Positions 34,819 to 44,175 of a DNA stretch of 64,000 bases are shown here, piece by piece; the stretch's first letter is position 1, and each line of letters begins with the position of its first letter. Source of the stretch: Flavobacterium sp. (GTDB taxonomy: Bacteria; Bacteroidota; Bacteroidia; Flavobacteriales; Flavobacteriaceae); contig JAQSDU010000004.1 of NCBI GenBank assembly GCA_029946065.1, forward strand, positions 324,325 to 388,324, read 5' to 3'. The translations under genes were made by a program, and so were the position numbers. A model generated the notes under the pieces. The model had not been told where the DNA came from and ran no database searches. It saw only the letters and a list, made by a program, of their open reading frames with translations.

Positions 34819-35969
34819 CAGACAAAGTTACGCAACAACTCCAATACTTTTGAAATTTCTACTTCTGAATTGTAAGAATGCAAACAAATTCGCAATCTTT
34901 CCTGACCTTCCGGAACTGTTGGTGACAGGATCGCTTTTACATCAAAACCATTTTCCTGCAATTGTGCGGCGATGGATTTTACTTTCTCATTGCCCGGAAT
35001 GATGGCGCATTGGATAGCCGATTTGCTTCTGACGAAAAGCGGTTTCAGACTCAGCAAATTTTTCTGTTGGTTGAAATGAACGATGTTCTTGCGAAGCTGT
35101 TGAATTGCTATTTTATCGTTCTCCAAATATTGGTAAGCAATTAAAATGGTAGCTACAGAATGGGGTGAAAGTCCGGTCGTGTATATAAAACTGCGCGCAA
35201 AATTAATCAGATAATCTTTTAATGCTACCGAACCTAGAATTGCTGCGCCGTGACAACCCAAGCCTTTTCCGAAAGTCATAATGCGTGCGAAGATTTTATC
35301 CTGCAATTGATTTTCCGCTATCAATCCTTCGCCTCCTGACGCTCCGGGATTGCCAAAAACGCCAAGTGCGTGTGCTTCATCGATCACCAAATAGCCATTG
35401 TATTTTTCTGAAACGGCAACCAATTGTTCAAGATTGGGTGTATCGCCGTCCATCGAAAAAACGCTTTCGGTTACAATATAAATTGATTTTTTGAAATTGC
35501 CATTGAAGTTGATCAGCCGTTCTAAATCCTCAAAATCGTTATGTTGGAATTTGTAAGATTTTGCGTTAGAAAGCCTGATGCCGTCGCGAATGGAAGCATG
35601 ACACAACTCGTCATACAAAATCACATCTTCTTTTTGCGGAACCGCACTAAAAAAACCAACGTTTGCATCGTAACCTGAATTAAAAACCAGTGCCGTTTCC
35701 GATTGGTGGAAATTGGCGATAAAATCTTCGGTAGTTTTATAAAGATCGTGATTGCCTGAAATTAATCTTGAGCCCGTTGCGCCATTGTTTGTGATTTTGT
35801 TGTCGATAAGATATTGGTGCGTCGCTTCAAAAATGGCAGATGATTTCGAAAAACCAATGTAATCGTTAGAAGCAAAGTCAATAAGACAGCCTGAAGTTGG
35901 CAATTGACGTAAGGCGTTATTTTGCTTTCTTGCTTCGAGTTTTGAAAATAAGTTTTCGGGGAATTTCAT
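34818..35969 (-). CDS. bioF: 8-amino-7-oxononanoate synthase
   Basis: This PLP enzyme condenses pimeloyl-thioester with L-alanine, the first committed ring-precursor step of biotin synthesis. The 383-residue length fits. Visible motifs are FASNDYIGFS, NGATGSRLISGNH, DELCHASIRDG, VIDEAHALGVFG and the PLP-binding Lys235 in TFGKGLGCHG. It is the first gene of the minus-strand operon and has a -7 box right in front of its ATG. Confidence 0.95.
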   Translation of the reverse strand: MKFPENLFSKLEARKQNNALRQLPTSGCLIDFASNDYIGFSKSSAIFEATHQYLIDNKITNNGATGSRLISGNHDLYKTTEDFIANFHQSETALVFNSGYDANVGFFSAVPQKEDVILYDELCHASIRDGIRLSNAKSYKFQHNDFEDLERLINFNGNFKKSIYIVTESVFSMDGDTPNLEQLVAVSEKYNGYLVIDEAHALGVFGNPGASGGEGLIAENQLQDKIFARIMTFGKGLGCHGAAILGSVALKDYLINFARSFIYTTGLSPHSVATILIAYQYLENDKIAIQQLRKNIVHFNQQKNLLSLKPLFVRSKSAIQCAIIPGNEKVKSIAAQLQENGFDVKAILSPTVPEGQERLRICLHSYNSEVEISKVLELLRNFV

Positions 35970-35974
35970 GTTAG

Positions 35975-35982
35975 CAAATTTA
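35975..35982 (-). promoter_or_regulatory. -7 box of the bioF operon
   Basis: TAAATTTG on the minus strand ends 5 nt before the bioF ATG, implying a leaderless or nearly leaderless mRNA. No BirA-like operator was recognised. Confidence 0.55.
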
Positions 35983-36021
35983 TCGATTTGAAAATGAAAA
36001 ATTCCGGTTGTGCGTGATTTT

Positions 36022-36103
36022 TAGCCCGGATAGGAGAGGAAATCCTTTTTGTTTTTCCTTTAAAAACAAAAAGATTGCAACGGATAGCCGGACCCGAGCT
36101 CCA
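36022..36103. repeat. Dispersed intergenic hairpin repeat, copy 2
   Basis: It is in the opposite orientation to copy 1: TAGCCCGGATAGGAG ... AAATCCTTTTTG / CAAAAAGATTGCAACGGATAGCCGGACCCGAGCTCC. The central inverted repeat of poly-T and poly-A arms is conserved. It lies between bioF and the cold-shock gene. Confidence 0.7.
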
Positions 36104-36131
36104 AAAAGAGCGAATTGGTGCAGCAATAGCT

Positions 36132-36166
36132 TCAAAAAAAAAACGTCCCGATAAATCGAGACGTTT
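36132..36166 (-). terminator. Terminator of the cold-shock gene
   Basis: On the minus strand AAACGTC pairs with GACGTTT with an inner CG/CG pair and a T9 tail, about 40 bp past the stop. Confidence 0.8.
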
Positions 36167-36203
36167 GAAACCATTGAGGTAACTAAAAATAAATGCTTAT
36201 ATA

Positions 36204-36404
36204 TTAGTCTTCAAGTACTGCAACTTGTGCAGCAACTTTACCTTTTCTTCCTTCTTCTTCTTCGTAAGATACTCTGTCACCTTCGCGAAGTTCTTCCGCT
36301 CTGATTCCTGAAGCATGAACGAAAATGTCTTTTCCTGTTTCTTCATCTGTAATGAATCCGTAACCTTTTGATTCATTGAAAAATTTAACTGTACCTGTAC
36401 GCAT
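36204..36404 (-). CDS. Cold-shock domain protein
   Basis: The 66-residue protein is a single cold-shock domain that binds single-stranded RNA/DNA. RNP1 is KGYGFIT (residues 13-19) and RNP2 is DIFVHAS (26-32). The acidic EEEEGRKG insert near residue 48 is typical of flavobacterial members. A -7 box TACATTTG lies at 36440-36433, about 30 nt before the ATG, so there is no long cold-shock-type leader here. Confidence 0.95.
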   Translation of the reverse strand: MRTGTVKFFNESKGYGFITDEETGKDIFVHASGIRAEELREGDRVSYEEEEGRKGKVAAQVAVLED

Positions 36405-36432
36405 TGTAATAAAATAATAAATTTATAATGGG

Positions 36433-36440
36433 CAAATGTA
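36433..36440 (-). promoter_or_regulatory. -7 box of the cold-shock gene
   Basis: TACATTTG on the minus strand matches TAnnTTTG, 28 nt before the ATG. Confidence 0.5.
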
Positions 36441-36614
36441 ATCTATAAAATAATACGATGGACGAATTATGTTAATTTTTTTATAAAATTTATTGATTTA
36501 CAGTGAGTTCAACGAATTTCTTTAACAAAATCAGCTTCTTTTACGGCTAATCAGCTTCTCTTTTTTAAAGAATAATGGGTGCTTATCAATCGTTTTCGTT
36601 ACCAATCGATAATT

Positions 36615-38360
36615 TTACCGCAAACGAATATGCAATTCTTCCAATTGTTTCTCATCAATCACCGAAGGCGCATCGATCATCACATCACGACCTGAATTGT
36701 TTTTCGGGAAAGCGATAAAATCACGGATGGTTTCCTGTCCGCCTAAAATGGCAACCAATCGGTCCAGTCCGAAAGCCAATCCACCGTGAGGCGGCGCACC
36801 AAACTGAAACGCATCCATCAAAAAGCCAAATTGGTTTTTCGCTTCTTCTTCCGTAAATCCTAAATATTTAAACATCAGTTGTTGTGTCGCTTTGTCGTGG
36901 ATACGAATAGAACCACCGCCAATTTCGTTACCGTTCAATACCATGTCATAAGCATTGGCGCGTACTTTTCCGGGATTGGTTGCCAACAATTCCATGTCTT
37001 CGGGTTTTGGAGAGGTAAATGGGTGGTGCATGGCGTGCCATCTGCCGCTTTCTTCGTCCAGTTCCAATAACGGGAAATCCACAACCCAAAGGGGAGCGAA
37101 TGCTGCAGGATTTCTCAATCCTAATCTGGTGGCAAGTTCCATACGAAGTGCGCTCAATTGCGTTCTTGTTTTATCTGCCGGTCCGGAAAGTACGAAAATC
37201 ATATCACCAGCTTTCGCTCCTGTAACATTCGCCCATTGTGCTAAATCGTCGTGGTCGTAGAATTTATCTACAGAAGATTTATAAGTGCCGTCTTCATTAC
37301 ATTTTACATAAACCATTCCGCTGGCACCAACTTGAGGGCGTTTTACCCAATCAATCAGTCCGTCGATTTCTTTTCGTGTATATTCGCCGCAGTTAGGTGC
37401 CGCAATTGCAACCACCAGTTCTGCTGAATTGAATACGCCGAAATCTTTATGTTGCGCAACAGCATTCAACTCGCCAAATTCCATTCCGAAACGGATGTCT
37501 GGTTTGTCATTCCCATACGTTTTCATCGCATAATCATAAGTGATTCTTGGGAATTGCGCCACATCAATGCCTTTGATTTCTTTGAGCAAATGACGCGTCA
37601 ATCCTTCAAAAACATTCAGAATATCTTCTTGTTCTACGAAAGCCATTTCACAATCGATTTGTGTGAATTCCGGCTGACGGTCGGCACGCAAATCTTCGTC
37701 ACGGAAACATTTTACGATTTGGAAATATTTGTCCATTCCGCCCACCATCAATAACTGTTTAAAAGTTTGAGGCGATTGCGGCAAGGCATAAAATTGTCCT
37801 TCATTCATCCGTGAAGGCACAACAAAATCACGCGCTCCTTCAGGAGTCGATTTGATTAAATAAGGTGTTTCCACTTCGCAAAAATCAAGATCCGAAAGGT
37901 ATTTTCGAACTTCCATAGCCACTTTATGGCGGAATAAAAGCGAGTTTTTCACCGGATTTCTCCTAATATCGAGGTAGCGGTATTTCATTCGGATGTCTTC
38001 GCCGCCGTCGGTTTCATCTTCAATTGTAAATGGTGGTGTCAATGCGGCATTCAATAGGATCAATTCCGTCACCAGAATTTCAATGTCGCCGGTTGGCATA
38101 TTTTTATTCTTCGCTTCACGCTCAATCACGGTGCCTTTCGCTTGGATCACAAATTCGCGCCCGAGTGTTTTCGCCAGTTCAAAAACAGCTTTGTCGGTAC
38201 GGCTTTCGTCAAAAACCAACTGCGTGATGCCGTAGCGGTCGCGCAAATCGACCCAGTTCATAAAACCTTTATCGCGGGATTTCTGGACCCAGCCGGCCAG
38301 CGTAACTTCTGTATTGATGTGCGAGGCGTTGAGTTCTCCGCAATTGTGACTTCTGTACAT
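36615..38360 (-). CDS. aspS: Aspartyl-tRNA synthetase
   Basis: This class II synthetase charges tRNA-Asp. From ATG 38360 ([10 protein letters not shown]) it has 581 residues, normal for the bacterial type. It has the N-terminal OB fold ([22 protein letters not shown]), motif 2 ([18 protein letters not shown]), a GAD insert and motif 3 ([10 protein letters not shown]). An in-frame upstream start exists, but the conserved N-terminus and the -7 box TAAATTTG (38386-38379) point to 38360. Confidence 0.97.
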   Translation of the reverse strand: MYRSHNCGELNASHINTEVTLAGWVQKSRDKGFMNWVDLRDRYGITQLVFDESRTDKAVFELAKTLGREFVIQAKGTVIEREAKNKNMPTGDIEILVTELILLNAALTPPFTIEDETDGGEDIRMKYRYLDIRRNPVKNSLLFRHKVAMEVRKYLSDLDFCEVETPYLIKSTPEGARDFVVPSRMNEGQFYALPQSPQTFKQLLMVGGMDKYFQIVKCFRDEDLRADRQPEFTQIDCEMAFVEQEDILNVFEGLTRHLLKEIKGIDVAQFPRITYDYAMKTYGNDKPDIRFGMEFGELNAVAQHKDFGVFNSAELVVAIAAPNCGEYTRKEIDGLIDWVKRPQVGASGMVYVKCNEDGTYKSSVDKFYDHDDLAQWANVTGAKAGDMIFVLSGPADKTRTQLSALRMELATRLGLRNPAAFAPLWVVDFPLLELDEESGRWHAMHHPFTSPKPEDMELLATNPGKVRANAYDMVLNGNEIGGGSIRIHDKATQQLMFKYLGFTEEEAKNQFGFLMDAFQFGAPPHGGLAFGLDRLVAILGGQETIRDFIAFPKNNSGRDVMIDAPSVIDEKQLEELHIRLR

Positions 38361-38378
38361 GATTAAAAATTTAAGCAG

Positions 38379-38386
38379 CAAATTTA
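38379..38386 (-). promoter_or_regulatory. -7 box of aspS
   Basis: TAAATTTG on the minus strand, 18 nt upstream of ATG 38360. Confidence 0.5.
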
Positions 38387-38442
38387 ATCATAATTGTCAA
38401 TTTTAGGGAAATATAAATAGATGTTTTGTTTTTATTTTAAAT

Positions 38443-38531
38443 TGGGCGTTCCCCTATGGGTCAGGCTCTCGGCTATATCTTTTCGCTCCTGGCAGCAGGA
38501 GCAAAAAGGATAACGCCTCCATCCTTAACGC
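38443..38531. repeat. Dispersed intergenic repeat of a related type
   Basis: The element begins GGGCGTTCCCCTATGGGTC and ends ATCCTTAACGC. Its middle holds the inverted arms TTTTCGCTCCTG and CAGGAGCAAAAAGG. It shares the AAAAAGGAT core with the repeats at 5601, 36022 and 52502 but has different ends, so it is probably a second family. Confidence 0.65.
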
Positions 38532-38618
38532 ATAATGGTGACAGAAAAATATTACCGTAAAATAACCCAATGTATCATTTATAATTTTATTTTTACAAGA
38601 ACTAAAAAATTAATAAAA

Positions 38619-39614
38619 ATGAAAAAAATAAGTTTGCTACTACTGTTATTCGTTTGCGGCGTTTATGCACAAGATGTAAAATTTACAGCAAAAATCGCCA
38701 ATCGCAATTCTGATTTGATTACAATTTCTAAGAAAAAGGAATTCAAAAAAGAAATAGCGATCAATAAAGATGGCGTTTTTACCGCTTCTTTCGCGGCTCC
38801 TTCGGGATTATACGAATTGCATGACGGAACGGAATTTACCACACTTTATTTAGAACCGGGTACTGACCTTATCCTTACTATGGATGCCAAGAAATTCGAC
38901 GAATCAATAGTATATAAAGGAAAAGGTGAAAAGGAAAATAACTTTCTTGCACAAAAAACACTGATGGAAGAGGAATTTCAAAACGGGATTCCACAAATAA
39001 AAAGCCAAGCAGATTTTGACAAAGCATTTGCTGCCCATAATGCAAAAGTGGCCGAAAAACTCAATGATAAAAGTTTAGACCCAGACTTCAAAGCAGCCAT
39101 GGAGAAAATGATGAAAGAAGAAGCGGAAGCAGTTGCCGCACAAGCCGAAGCCGAACAAGCACAGGAACTAGCCAAGCAAAAACTAACAGGAAGCGTTTCT
39201 CCTTCTTTTGATTATGAAAACTTTAAAGGCGGCAAAACCAAACTAGAAGATTTGCGCGGAAAATATGTATATATCGATGTTTGGGCGACTTGGTGCGGGC
39301 CTTGTCGTGGCGAAATTCCATTTCTTCAAAAAGTAGAAGAAAAATACGAAGGAAAAAATATCGCCTTTGTAAGTTTGTCTGTTGATGAGAAAAAAGACTA
39401 CGAAAAATGGAAAAAAATGATTGCTGACAAATCTTTAGGAGGTATTCAGTTGATTGCCGACAACAACTGGAGTTCAGATTTTGTTACCGCCTATGGTATC
39501 AATTCTATTCCAAGGTTTATATTAATTGACCCGAAAGGAAATGTTGTGAACGCAGATGCTGCAAGACCTTCGGACCCAGAATTGCAAGTTTTATTCGATA
39601 GGTTACTGAAATAA
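38619..39614 (+). CDS. Exported TlpA-like thioredoxin-fold protein
   Basis: The 331-residue protein starts with signal peptide MKKISLLLLLFVCGVYAQ (ATG 38619; the longer reading adds a non-secretory prefix). An N-terminal beta domain of the DUF4369 kind is followed by a Glu/Ala-rich helical stretch (about 165-190) and a C-terminal TlpA/ResA thioredoxin domain. The redox motif is WATWCGPCRGE, with the cysteines near 226 and 229. Such proteins act as periplasmic thiol-disulfide oxidoreductases in Bacteroidota; the substrate is unknown. Confidence 0.9.
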   Translation: MKKISLLLLLFVCGVYAQDVKFTAKIANRNSDLITISKKKEFKKEIAINKDGVFTASFAAPSGLYELHDGTEFTTLYLEPGTDLILTMDAKKFDESIVYKGKGEKENNFLAQKTLMEEEFQNGIPQIKSQADFDKAFAAHNAKVAEKLNDKSLDPDFKAAMEKMMKEEAEAVAAQAEAEQAQELAKQKLTGSVSPSFDYENFKGGKTKLEDLRGKYVYIDVWATWCGPCRGEIPFLQKVEEKYEGKNIAFVSLSVDEKKDYEKWKKMIADKSLGGIQLIADNNWSSDFVTAYGINSIPRFILIDPKGNVVNADAARPSDPELQVLFDRLLK

Positions 39615-39634
39615 AACTATAAAACATTACCCCT

Positions 39635-39665
39635 AAAGCCATTGAGAAATCAGTGGCTTTTTTAT
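39635..39665 (+). terminator. Terminator of the thioredoxin-like gene
   Basis: AAAGCCA pairs with TGGCTTT across an 11-12-nt loop and is followed by T6. Confidence 0.7.
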
Positions 39666-39723
39666 TTTCCAAAAATTACCAATGTTAAATTTTATCCAAT
39701 GTTACCAAATTGTTAAGCGAAAG

Positions 39724-39754
39724 TTTGTTTAGTGTAAATTAATTTATATATTTG
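39724..39754 (+). promoter_or_regulatory. Bacteroidota promoter of the MORN-repeat gene
   Basis: TTTG at 39724-39727, a 19-bp spacer and TATATTTG at 39747-39754. Both boxes and the spacing fit the -33/-7 consensus; this is the cleanest promoter in the window. Confidence 0.7.
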
Positions 39755-39787
39755 TTATGTAATTATTAAACATTAAAACTCCATATC

Positions 39788-40135
39788 ATGAAAAAGTACC
39801 TATTAATAGTAGCCATTTTAATTTCAGGAATTATTTCTGCACAAAATATAGCACCAAAACATGAAGTTGTTGGTAACCTTATCAAGTCAACTTATTATTA
39901 CGAGAATGGTAAAGTAAGCCAAGAAGGTTTTTTTAAAAAAGGAAAATTACATGGTACATGGGTTTCGTTTGATGAAAATGGTACTAAAAATGCAATTGCA
40001 GAATATAACAATGGCAAAAAAACCGGCAAATGGTTTTTTTGGAACAACAACAATCTGACCGAAGTTGATTATTCAGAAAACCGTGTCGCTTCTGTAAAAA
40101 CATGGAAAGAAGATGCGATTGTAAACAGAAATTAA
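39788..40135 (+). CDS. Exported MORN-repeat (YwqK-like) protein
   Basis: The 115-residue protein has a signal peptide (MKKYLLIVAILISGIISAQ) and two to three MORN-type repeats: YYYENGKVSQEGFFKKGKLHG, WVSFDENGTKNAIAEYNNGKKTG and KWFFWNNNNLTEVDYSENR. Proteins of this type are often annotated as YwqK-family antitoxins, but the signal peptide and absence of a toxin partner here argue against a toxin-antitoxin role. Function is unknown. Confidence 0.82.
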   Translation: MKKYLLIVAILISGIISAQNIAPKHEVVGNLIKSTYYYENGKVSQEGFFKKGKLHGTWVSFDENGTKNAIAEYNNGKKTGKWFFWNNNNLTEVDYSENRVASVKTWKEDAIVNRN

Positions 40136-40156
40136 GATTTAAAAGTCATAATAAAC

Positions 40157-40184
40157 AAGCTCCCAAGTCGGGGGCTTTTTTTAT
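40157..40184 (+). terminator. Terminator of the MORN-repeat gene
   Basis: AAGCTCCC pairs with GGGGGCTT (one G-T-type offset) across AAGTC and is followed by T7. Confidence 0.75.
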
Positions 40185-40233
40185 GACTTTACTTTGCGCA
40201 AGTTGTACAAAGCTTACAACCATTAAAAGGGAA

Positions 40234-40773
40234 TCAACCTCGTTTTTTGATTTCCTTAAATGAATTGATAATGCGTTTCATTTTGTCTTGGGCTGCTTCT
40301 TTGGCGCTTTTTTCTGTCCAAATTGCAATTTGGTAGTAATTCGACTTGCCTTCAATGTAAGCAAATTCGTAATAAACACTAAAGTCATCAACAACGCCTG
40401 TAACTGAAAATTGGCGCGCTTTTAGCCCATTGATTTTAGAATTATCAATAGCAGAAAACTTTGGGTAGGAAACGGTTCTTTCTAAATTGCGCTTCATTAC
40501 ACTCACATAACCATCTAAATCAGGAGTGGCAATGGTTTTTTCTTTCAATAAGACTTCAAAACTCTTTTTGGTTTCATCGATAACGATTACATAAAATTCG
40601 TTCGCCAGATTTTGATATTGCAAGGAAGATTCTTTGTTTAGATTTTCGGCCTTTACCATATCAGCAGGAAGCTCAATAGCGAATTTGTCTTTAACGGTTA
40701 CGGTGTTGTATTGTTTGTCGGATTGGCAGGAAATTATCGAGAAAACGATTAAAAGGAATGCTGCTTTTTTCAT
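40234..40773 (-). CDS. Lipoprotein of unknown function
   Basis: The 179-residue protein has a lipoprotein signal (MKKAAFLLIVFSIISC, lipobox ISC at Cys16). The mature part is soluble, with a KFAIELPADMVKAENLN segment that resembles the start of PsbP/MOG1-like domains, but the match is too weak to assign. It stands alone. A -7 box lies 4 nt before its ATG. Confidence 0.72.
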   Translation of the reverse strand: MKKAAFLLIVFSIISCQSDKQYNTVTVKDKFAIELPADMVKAENLNKESSLQYQNLANEFYVIVIDETKKSFEVLLKEKTIATPDLDGYVSVMKRNLERTVSYPKFSAIDNSKINGLKARQFSVTGVVDDFSVYYEFAYIEGKSNYYQIAIWTEKSAKEAAQDKMKRIINSFKEIKKRG

Positions 40774-40777
40774 GGTG

Positions 40778-40785
40778 CAAATTTA
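40778..40785 (-). promoter_or_regulatory. -7 box of the lipoprotein gene
   Basis: TAAATTTG on the minus strand followed by CACC and the ATG at 40773: a leaderless arrangement. Confidence 0.55.
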
Positions 40786-40833
40786 TTGCAATATAAAAAA
40801 CAAGAACAAGTCTCACAACTAAAACGAATGACG

Positions 40834-40870
40834 TAAAAAAAGGTCTTTTCATCATTCGTGAAAAGACCTT
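40834..40870 (-). terminator. Terminator of the efflux operon
   Basis: On the minus strand AAGGTCTTTTCA pairs perfectly with TGAAAAGACCTT across a 7-nt loop and runs into T6, about 30 bp past the RND stop. Confidence 0.88.
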
Positions 40871-40900
40871 GTATTAATGCATTGCAATAAGTTGTTTTAT

Positions 40901-43900
40901 TTAAACCGAATGTTTCGGATTAAATCCATCTTCGCTTAATTCTTGGGGTTTATAATCGGCTATCATTTCAGCTTCATAATCTGTTTTTTCTCCTTTAGAG
41001 AATTTGCTTATGATTTTTTCCATTATTTCGTAAATTACCGGTACGACAATTAAAGTTAAGAATAATGATGAAATCAATCCACCTATAATTACCCAGGCCA
41101 AACCATTTTTCCATTCGGCTCCAGCTCCAGAAGCCAATGCAATTGGAAACATACCAAAAACCATCGCAATCGTAGTCATCAAAATCGGTCGCAGCCTTGC
41201 ATGATTGGCTTGGATCAATGCAGTTCTGATTGTTTCACCGGCTTTTCGGCGTTGGTTAGTATAATCCACGAGCATAATCGCATTCTTACAAACCAGACCA
41301 ATAAGCATGATAATCCCAAGAATAGTAAAGATATTCAGCGTATTGTTGGTTAAAGCTAAAGCTAGCATCGCACCAATAAACGAAAGAGGAATGGCAAACA
41401 ATACCACGAATGGATGCACAAAACTGTCGTATAAGGAAACCATTACCAGATAGACCAATATAATTGCGGCCAATAATGCGATTCCTAATGTTCCGAAACC
41501 TTCGCTTTGGTTTTCTTGATCGCCACCCCAAATGTAGTTTACACCAGTTGGTTTTTCTAGCTTGTCAATTTTTTCTTGCCATTGCGTTACAATCGTTCCA
41601 GATGCAACACCTACATTTTGACCTTGCACGGTTACTGAAGCTGTTTTGTCTCTACGCTCTAGCTGACTTGGCCCTGAACCTTCTTTAATGGTTGCGAATT
41701 GTGATAATTTGATTTGTTGTCCCGCTGAATTAATGAATATTAGGTTACTAACATCGGTAATGTTTTTTCTGTCAAAAGCATTGTACTTGATGTTAATATC
41801 GTATTCGTATTCTCCAGCCCTAAACTTTCCATCTGTATTTCCGGAATAGGCAGTTTGCATTGTGGCACCAACCGTTTGAAGTGTAAGTCCAAGCGCTGCC
41901 ATTTTATCTCGATCTACTTGAATATTGATTTCTGGATTCCCATCTTCTACGGTCAATTTAATTTCGGTTGTTCCGGGAATTTTTCGCAATTCAGCTTCTG
42001 CTAATTTTGCAAATTTCATAGCGCTTTCTACATTTGGACCCGTAACAATTAAACCTAGTGTCGCATTGTCGGCAGTTCCAAGAATACCAACGGGAACTGT
42101 TTTTACTTTGGCACCAACCAAAACTTTTTCCAGTTTTCGTTTCATTTTTGCAGCATAAACATTTGCAGCATCTGTTCGATCTTTTTGCTCAATCATTTTT
42201 ACGTCAATCTCGGCTTTGTATGCTGTTGCTTGTGATGCACCCATACCTTCACTGGTTTGACCAACAGTTGTAATTTGACTGTGAACATATTCTTGTGTTT
42301 TCAGAAAGGCTTCTGCTTTTTGTGTCATAAAGTTGGTTTGTTCTAGCGAAGCGTCTTTTGGCATTTCTATTTGTACCAAAAACTCACCACTATCAGAGGC
42401 TGCGAAAAATTCACCACCGATAAAACCACCGCCCATCAATCCAATTGTTGATCCGAGAAACAACACTAAAACCACAACGATAGTTTTGATGTAATGGTCC
42501 AAACACCAAGTTAACAACCCGGAAACCCAGTTGATAAAACGGGTTAAATAGCTTTCAAATCCAAGGATAATTCTTCCAAAAAGATTTTTGCCTTCAATGT
42601 GTTCTAATTTTCCGTAACGCGAAGACAACCAAGGAATTATGGTGAAAGATGCCACTAACGATAACAATGTAGAGATAATTACAGTGACACAAAACTGCGT
42701 GATTATATTAGAAACCAATCCGGAACTCATGGCAATTGGCAAAAATACTACTACAATAACCAAGGTAATGGATACTACAGTCCCTCCAATTTCTGCTGTT
42801 CCGTCATAGGCGGCACGAACGCGGTTTTTGCCCATTTCCATGTGCCTATAAATGTTTTCTAGCACGACAATCGCATCATCCACGAGAATCCCAACAACGA
42901 GCGATAATCCCAATAAACTCATTAAGTTTAGCGTATACCCCATTAAATAAATTCCAATAAAAGTAGCGATTAGTGACGCAGGAATAGAAACCATTACAAT
43001 CAAAGAGTTTCTAATGCTGTGTAAGAAAAATAGCATTACAAGGGCTACCAAAAGTACCGCAATAAGCAAATCGTGTACTACTGAATCGGCTGCTTCAAGC
43101 GTAAAAATCGTACTGTCTTTGGCTATTTGTAGCTCAAGTCCGTTGTTTTTATAATCGGTTGTAAGTTTGTTGATCGTTTTTACCAAATCTTCGCTTACTG
43201 CAACAGCATTCGCGTCTGATTGTTTGATAATTTGCAAAACAATTGCGCTTTTTTGATCGACACGCGATATTTTTTCGGCAATTTTCTGCGTATCTTGAAC
43301 ATCGGCAACATCACCAAGACGCACTTGAATTCCGTTTTGAGATGATACGACCAGATTTCGTAATTCTTCGACATTTTTATATTTTCCAGCCAAACGGATT
43401 AAGATTTTTTGTTCCCGCGTTTGGATGTTTCCTGTTGGGAAGTCCAGATTGGAACTCAAGATCGTTTGTTGCACTTGCGGTATAGAAAGGCCGTAACCTT
43501 GCAATTTCAAGGCATCAAGATTGACTTGAATTTCCCGTTCTTGACCACCAATTATGTTTACTTGCGCCACACCGGCAACCCTTGAAAGTACGGGCGCTAC
43601 CTTTTTATCTATTAAGTCATAAAAAGTCGCTTCATCCATTTTTCCGTTGGCACCAAGCGTCATGATTGGCAAATCGCTTAACGAAAATTTAGACAACGAA
43701 GGCGTTTTGGTATCATCCGGTAAATCGCTAATGATGGCGTTTATTTTTCGTTGCGCATCATTCATCGCAATATCGACATTGGCTGTTGATGTCAATGAAA
43801 TGGATACGATAGACAAACTTTCGTATGATTTCGAATCGATTTTTTTGATGTTTTCCAACGACGCAATCGCATCTTCAATTTTCTTGGTAACGGTATTTTC

Positions 43901-44077
43901 AACCTCGCTTGGTGATGCACCGGGATAGACGGTAGAAATTGTAATTACATTTTGTTCGAATTTCGGAATCAATTCGTACCCCAAATTGCTGTAACTAAAC
44001 AGTCCGCCAAGTATTAGAATTGTGAATAATACGATGACTAATGAAGGCCGCTTTATGGATATTTCTGCTAATTTCAT
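40901..44077 (-). CDS. RND efflux pump inner-membrane transporter (HAE1 type)
   Basis: The 1058-residue protein has the AcrB-like layout: a TM helix at the N-terminus, two large periplasmic loops and two blocks of membrane helices. The proton-relay Asp pair lies near 398-399 (VVGILVDDAIVVLENIYRHME). The N-terminal LAEISIKRPSLVIVLFTILILGG and the NPEINIQVDRDKMAALGL loop are typical of the hydrophobe/amphiphile subfamily. It is last in tetR-tolC-MFP-RND. Substrate cannot be told from sequence, though drug or detergent export is usual. Confidence 0.95.
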   Translation of the reverse strand: MKLAEISIKRPSLVIVLFTILILGGLFSYSNLGYELIPKFEQNVITISTVYPGASPSEVENTVTKKIEDAIASLENIKKIDSKSYESLSIVSISLTSTANVDIAMNDAQRKINAIISDLPDDTKTPSLSKFSLSDLPIMTLGANGKMDEATFYDLIDKKVAPVLSRVAGVAQVNIIGGQEREIQVNLDALKLQGYGLSIPQVQQTILSSNLDFPTGNIQTREQKILIRLAGKYKNVEELRNLVVSSQNGIQVRLGDVADVQDTQKIAEKISRVDQKSAIVLQIIKQSDANAVAVSEDLVKTINKLTTDYKNNGLELQIAKDSTIFTLEAADSVVHDLLIAVLLVALVMLFFLHSIRNSLIVMVSIPASLIATFIGIYLMGYTLNLMSLLGLSLVVGILVDDAIVVLENIYRHMEMGKNRVRAAYDGTAEIGGTVVSITLVIVVVFLPIAMSSGLVSNIITQFCVTVIISTLLSLVASFTIIPWLSSRYGKLEHIEGKNLFGRIILGFESYLTRFINWVSGLLTWCLDHYIKTIVVVLVLFLGSTIGLMGGGFIGGEFFAASDSGEFLVQIEMPKDASLEQTNFMTQKAEAFLKTQEYVHSQITTVGQTSEGMGASQATAYKAEIDVKMIEQKDRTDAANVYAAKMKRKLEKVLVGAKVKTVPVGILGTADNATLGLIVTGPNVESAMKFAKLAEAELRKIPGTTEIKLTVEDGNPEINIQVDRDKMAALGLTLQTVGATMQTAYSGNTDGKFRAGEYEYDINIKYNAFDRKNITDVSNLIFINSAGQQIKLSQFATIKEGSGPSQLERRDKTASVTVQGQNVGVASGTIVTQWQEKIDKLEKPTGVNYIWGGDQENQSEGFGTLGIALLAAIILVYLVMVSLYDSFVHPFVVLFAIPLSFIGAMLALALTNNTLNIFTILGIIMLIGLVCKNAIMLVDYTNQRRKAGETIRTALIQANHARLRPILMTTIAMVFGMFPIALASGAGAEWKNGLAWVIIGGLISSLFLTLIVVPVIYEIMEKIISKFSKGEKTDYEAEMIADYKPQELSEDGFNPKHSV

Positions 44078-44079
44078 TT

Positions 44080-44172
44080 TTTTTTGCTTTATGCTGTAGG
44101 CTTTATGCCATAAGCTGTTTGTTGTGTTTTTGCATTAATGCTACGGGCTTTGTGCGTATAGCCGAAAGCCTA
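44080..44172. repeat. Degenerate short repeats between the MFP and RND genes
   Basis: The 98-bp gap carries imperfect copies of GCTTTATGC/GCCTATGGCT (for example GCTTTATGCTGTAGGC, GGCTTTATGCCATAAGC and GCCGAAAGCCTATGGC) that can form several alternative hairpins on the mRNA. Confidence 0.6.
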
Positions 44173-44175
44173 TGG

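Noticed and set aside
39788..40135. Toxin-antitoxin module from the YwqK-like label
   Set aside because: The protein is exported and no toxin-like gene is adjacent.
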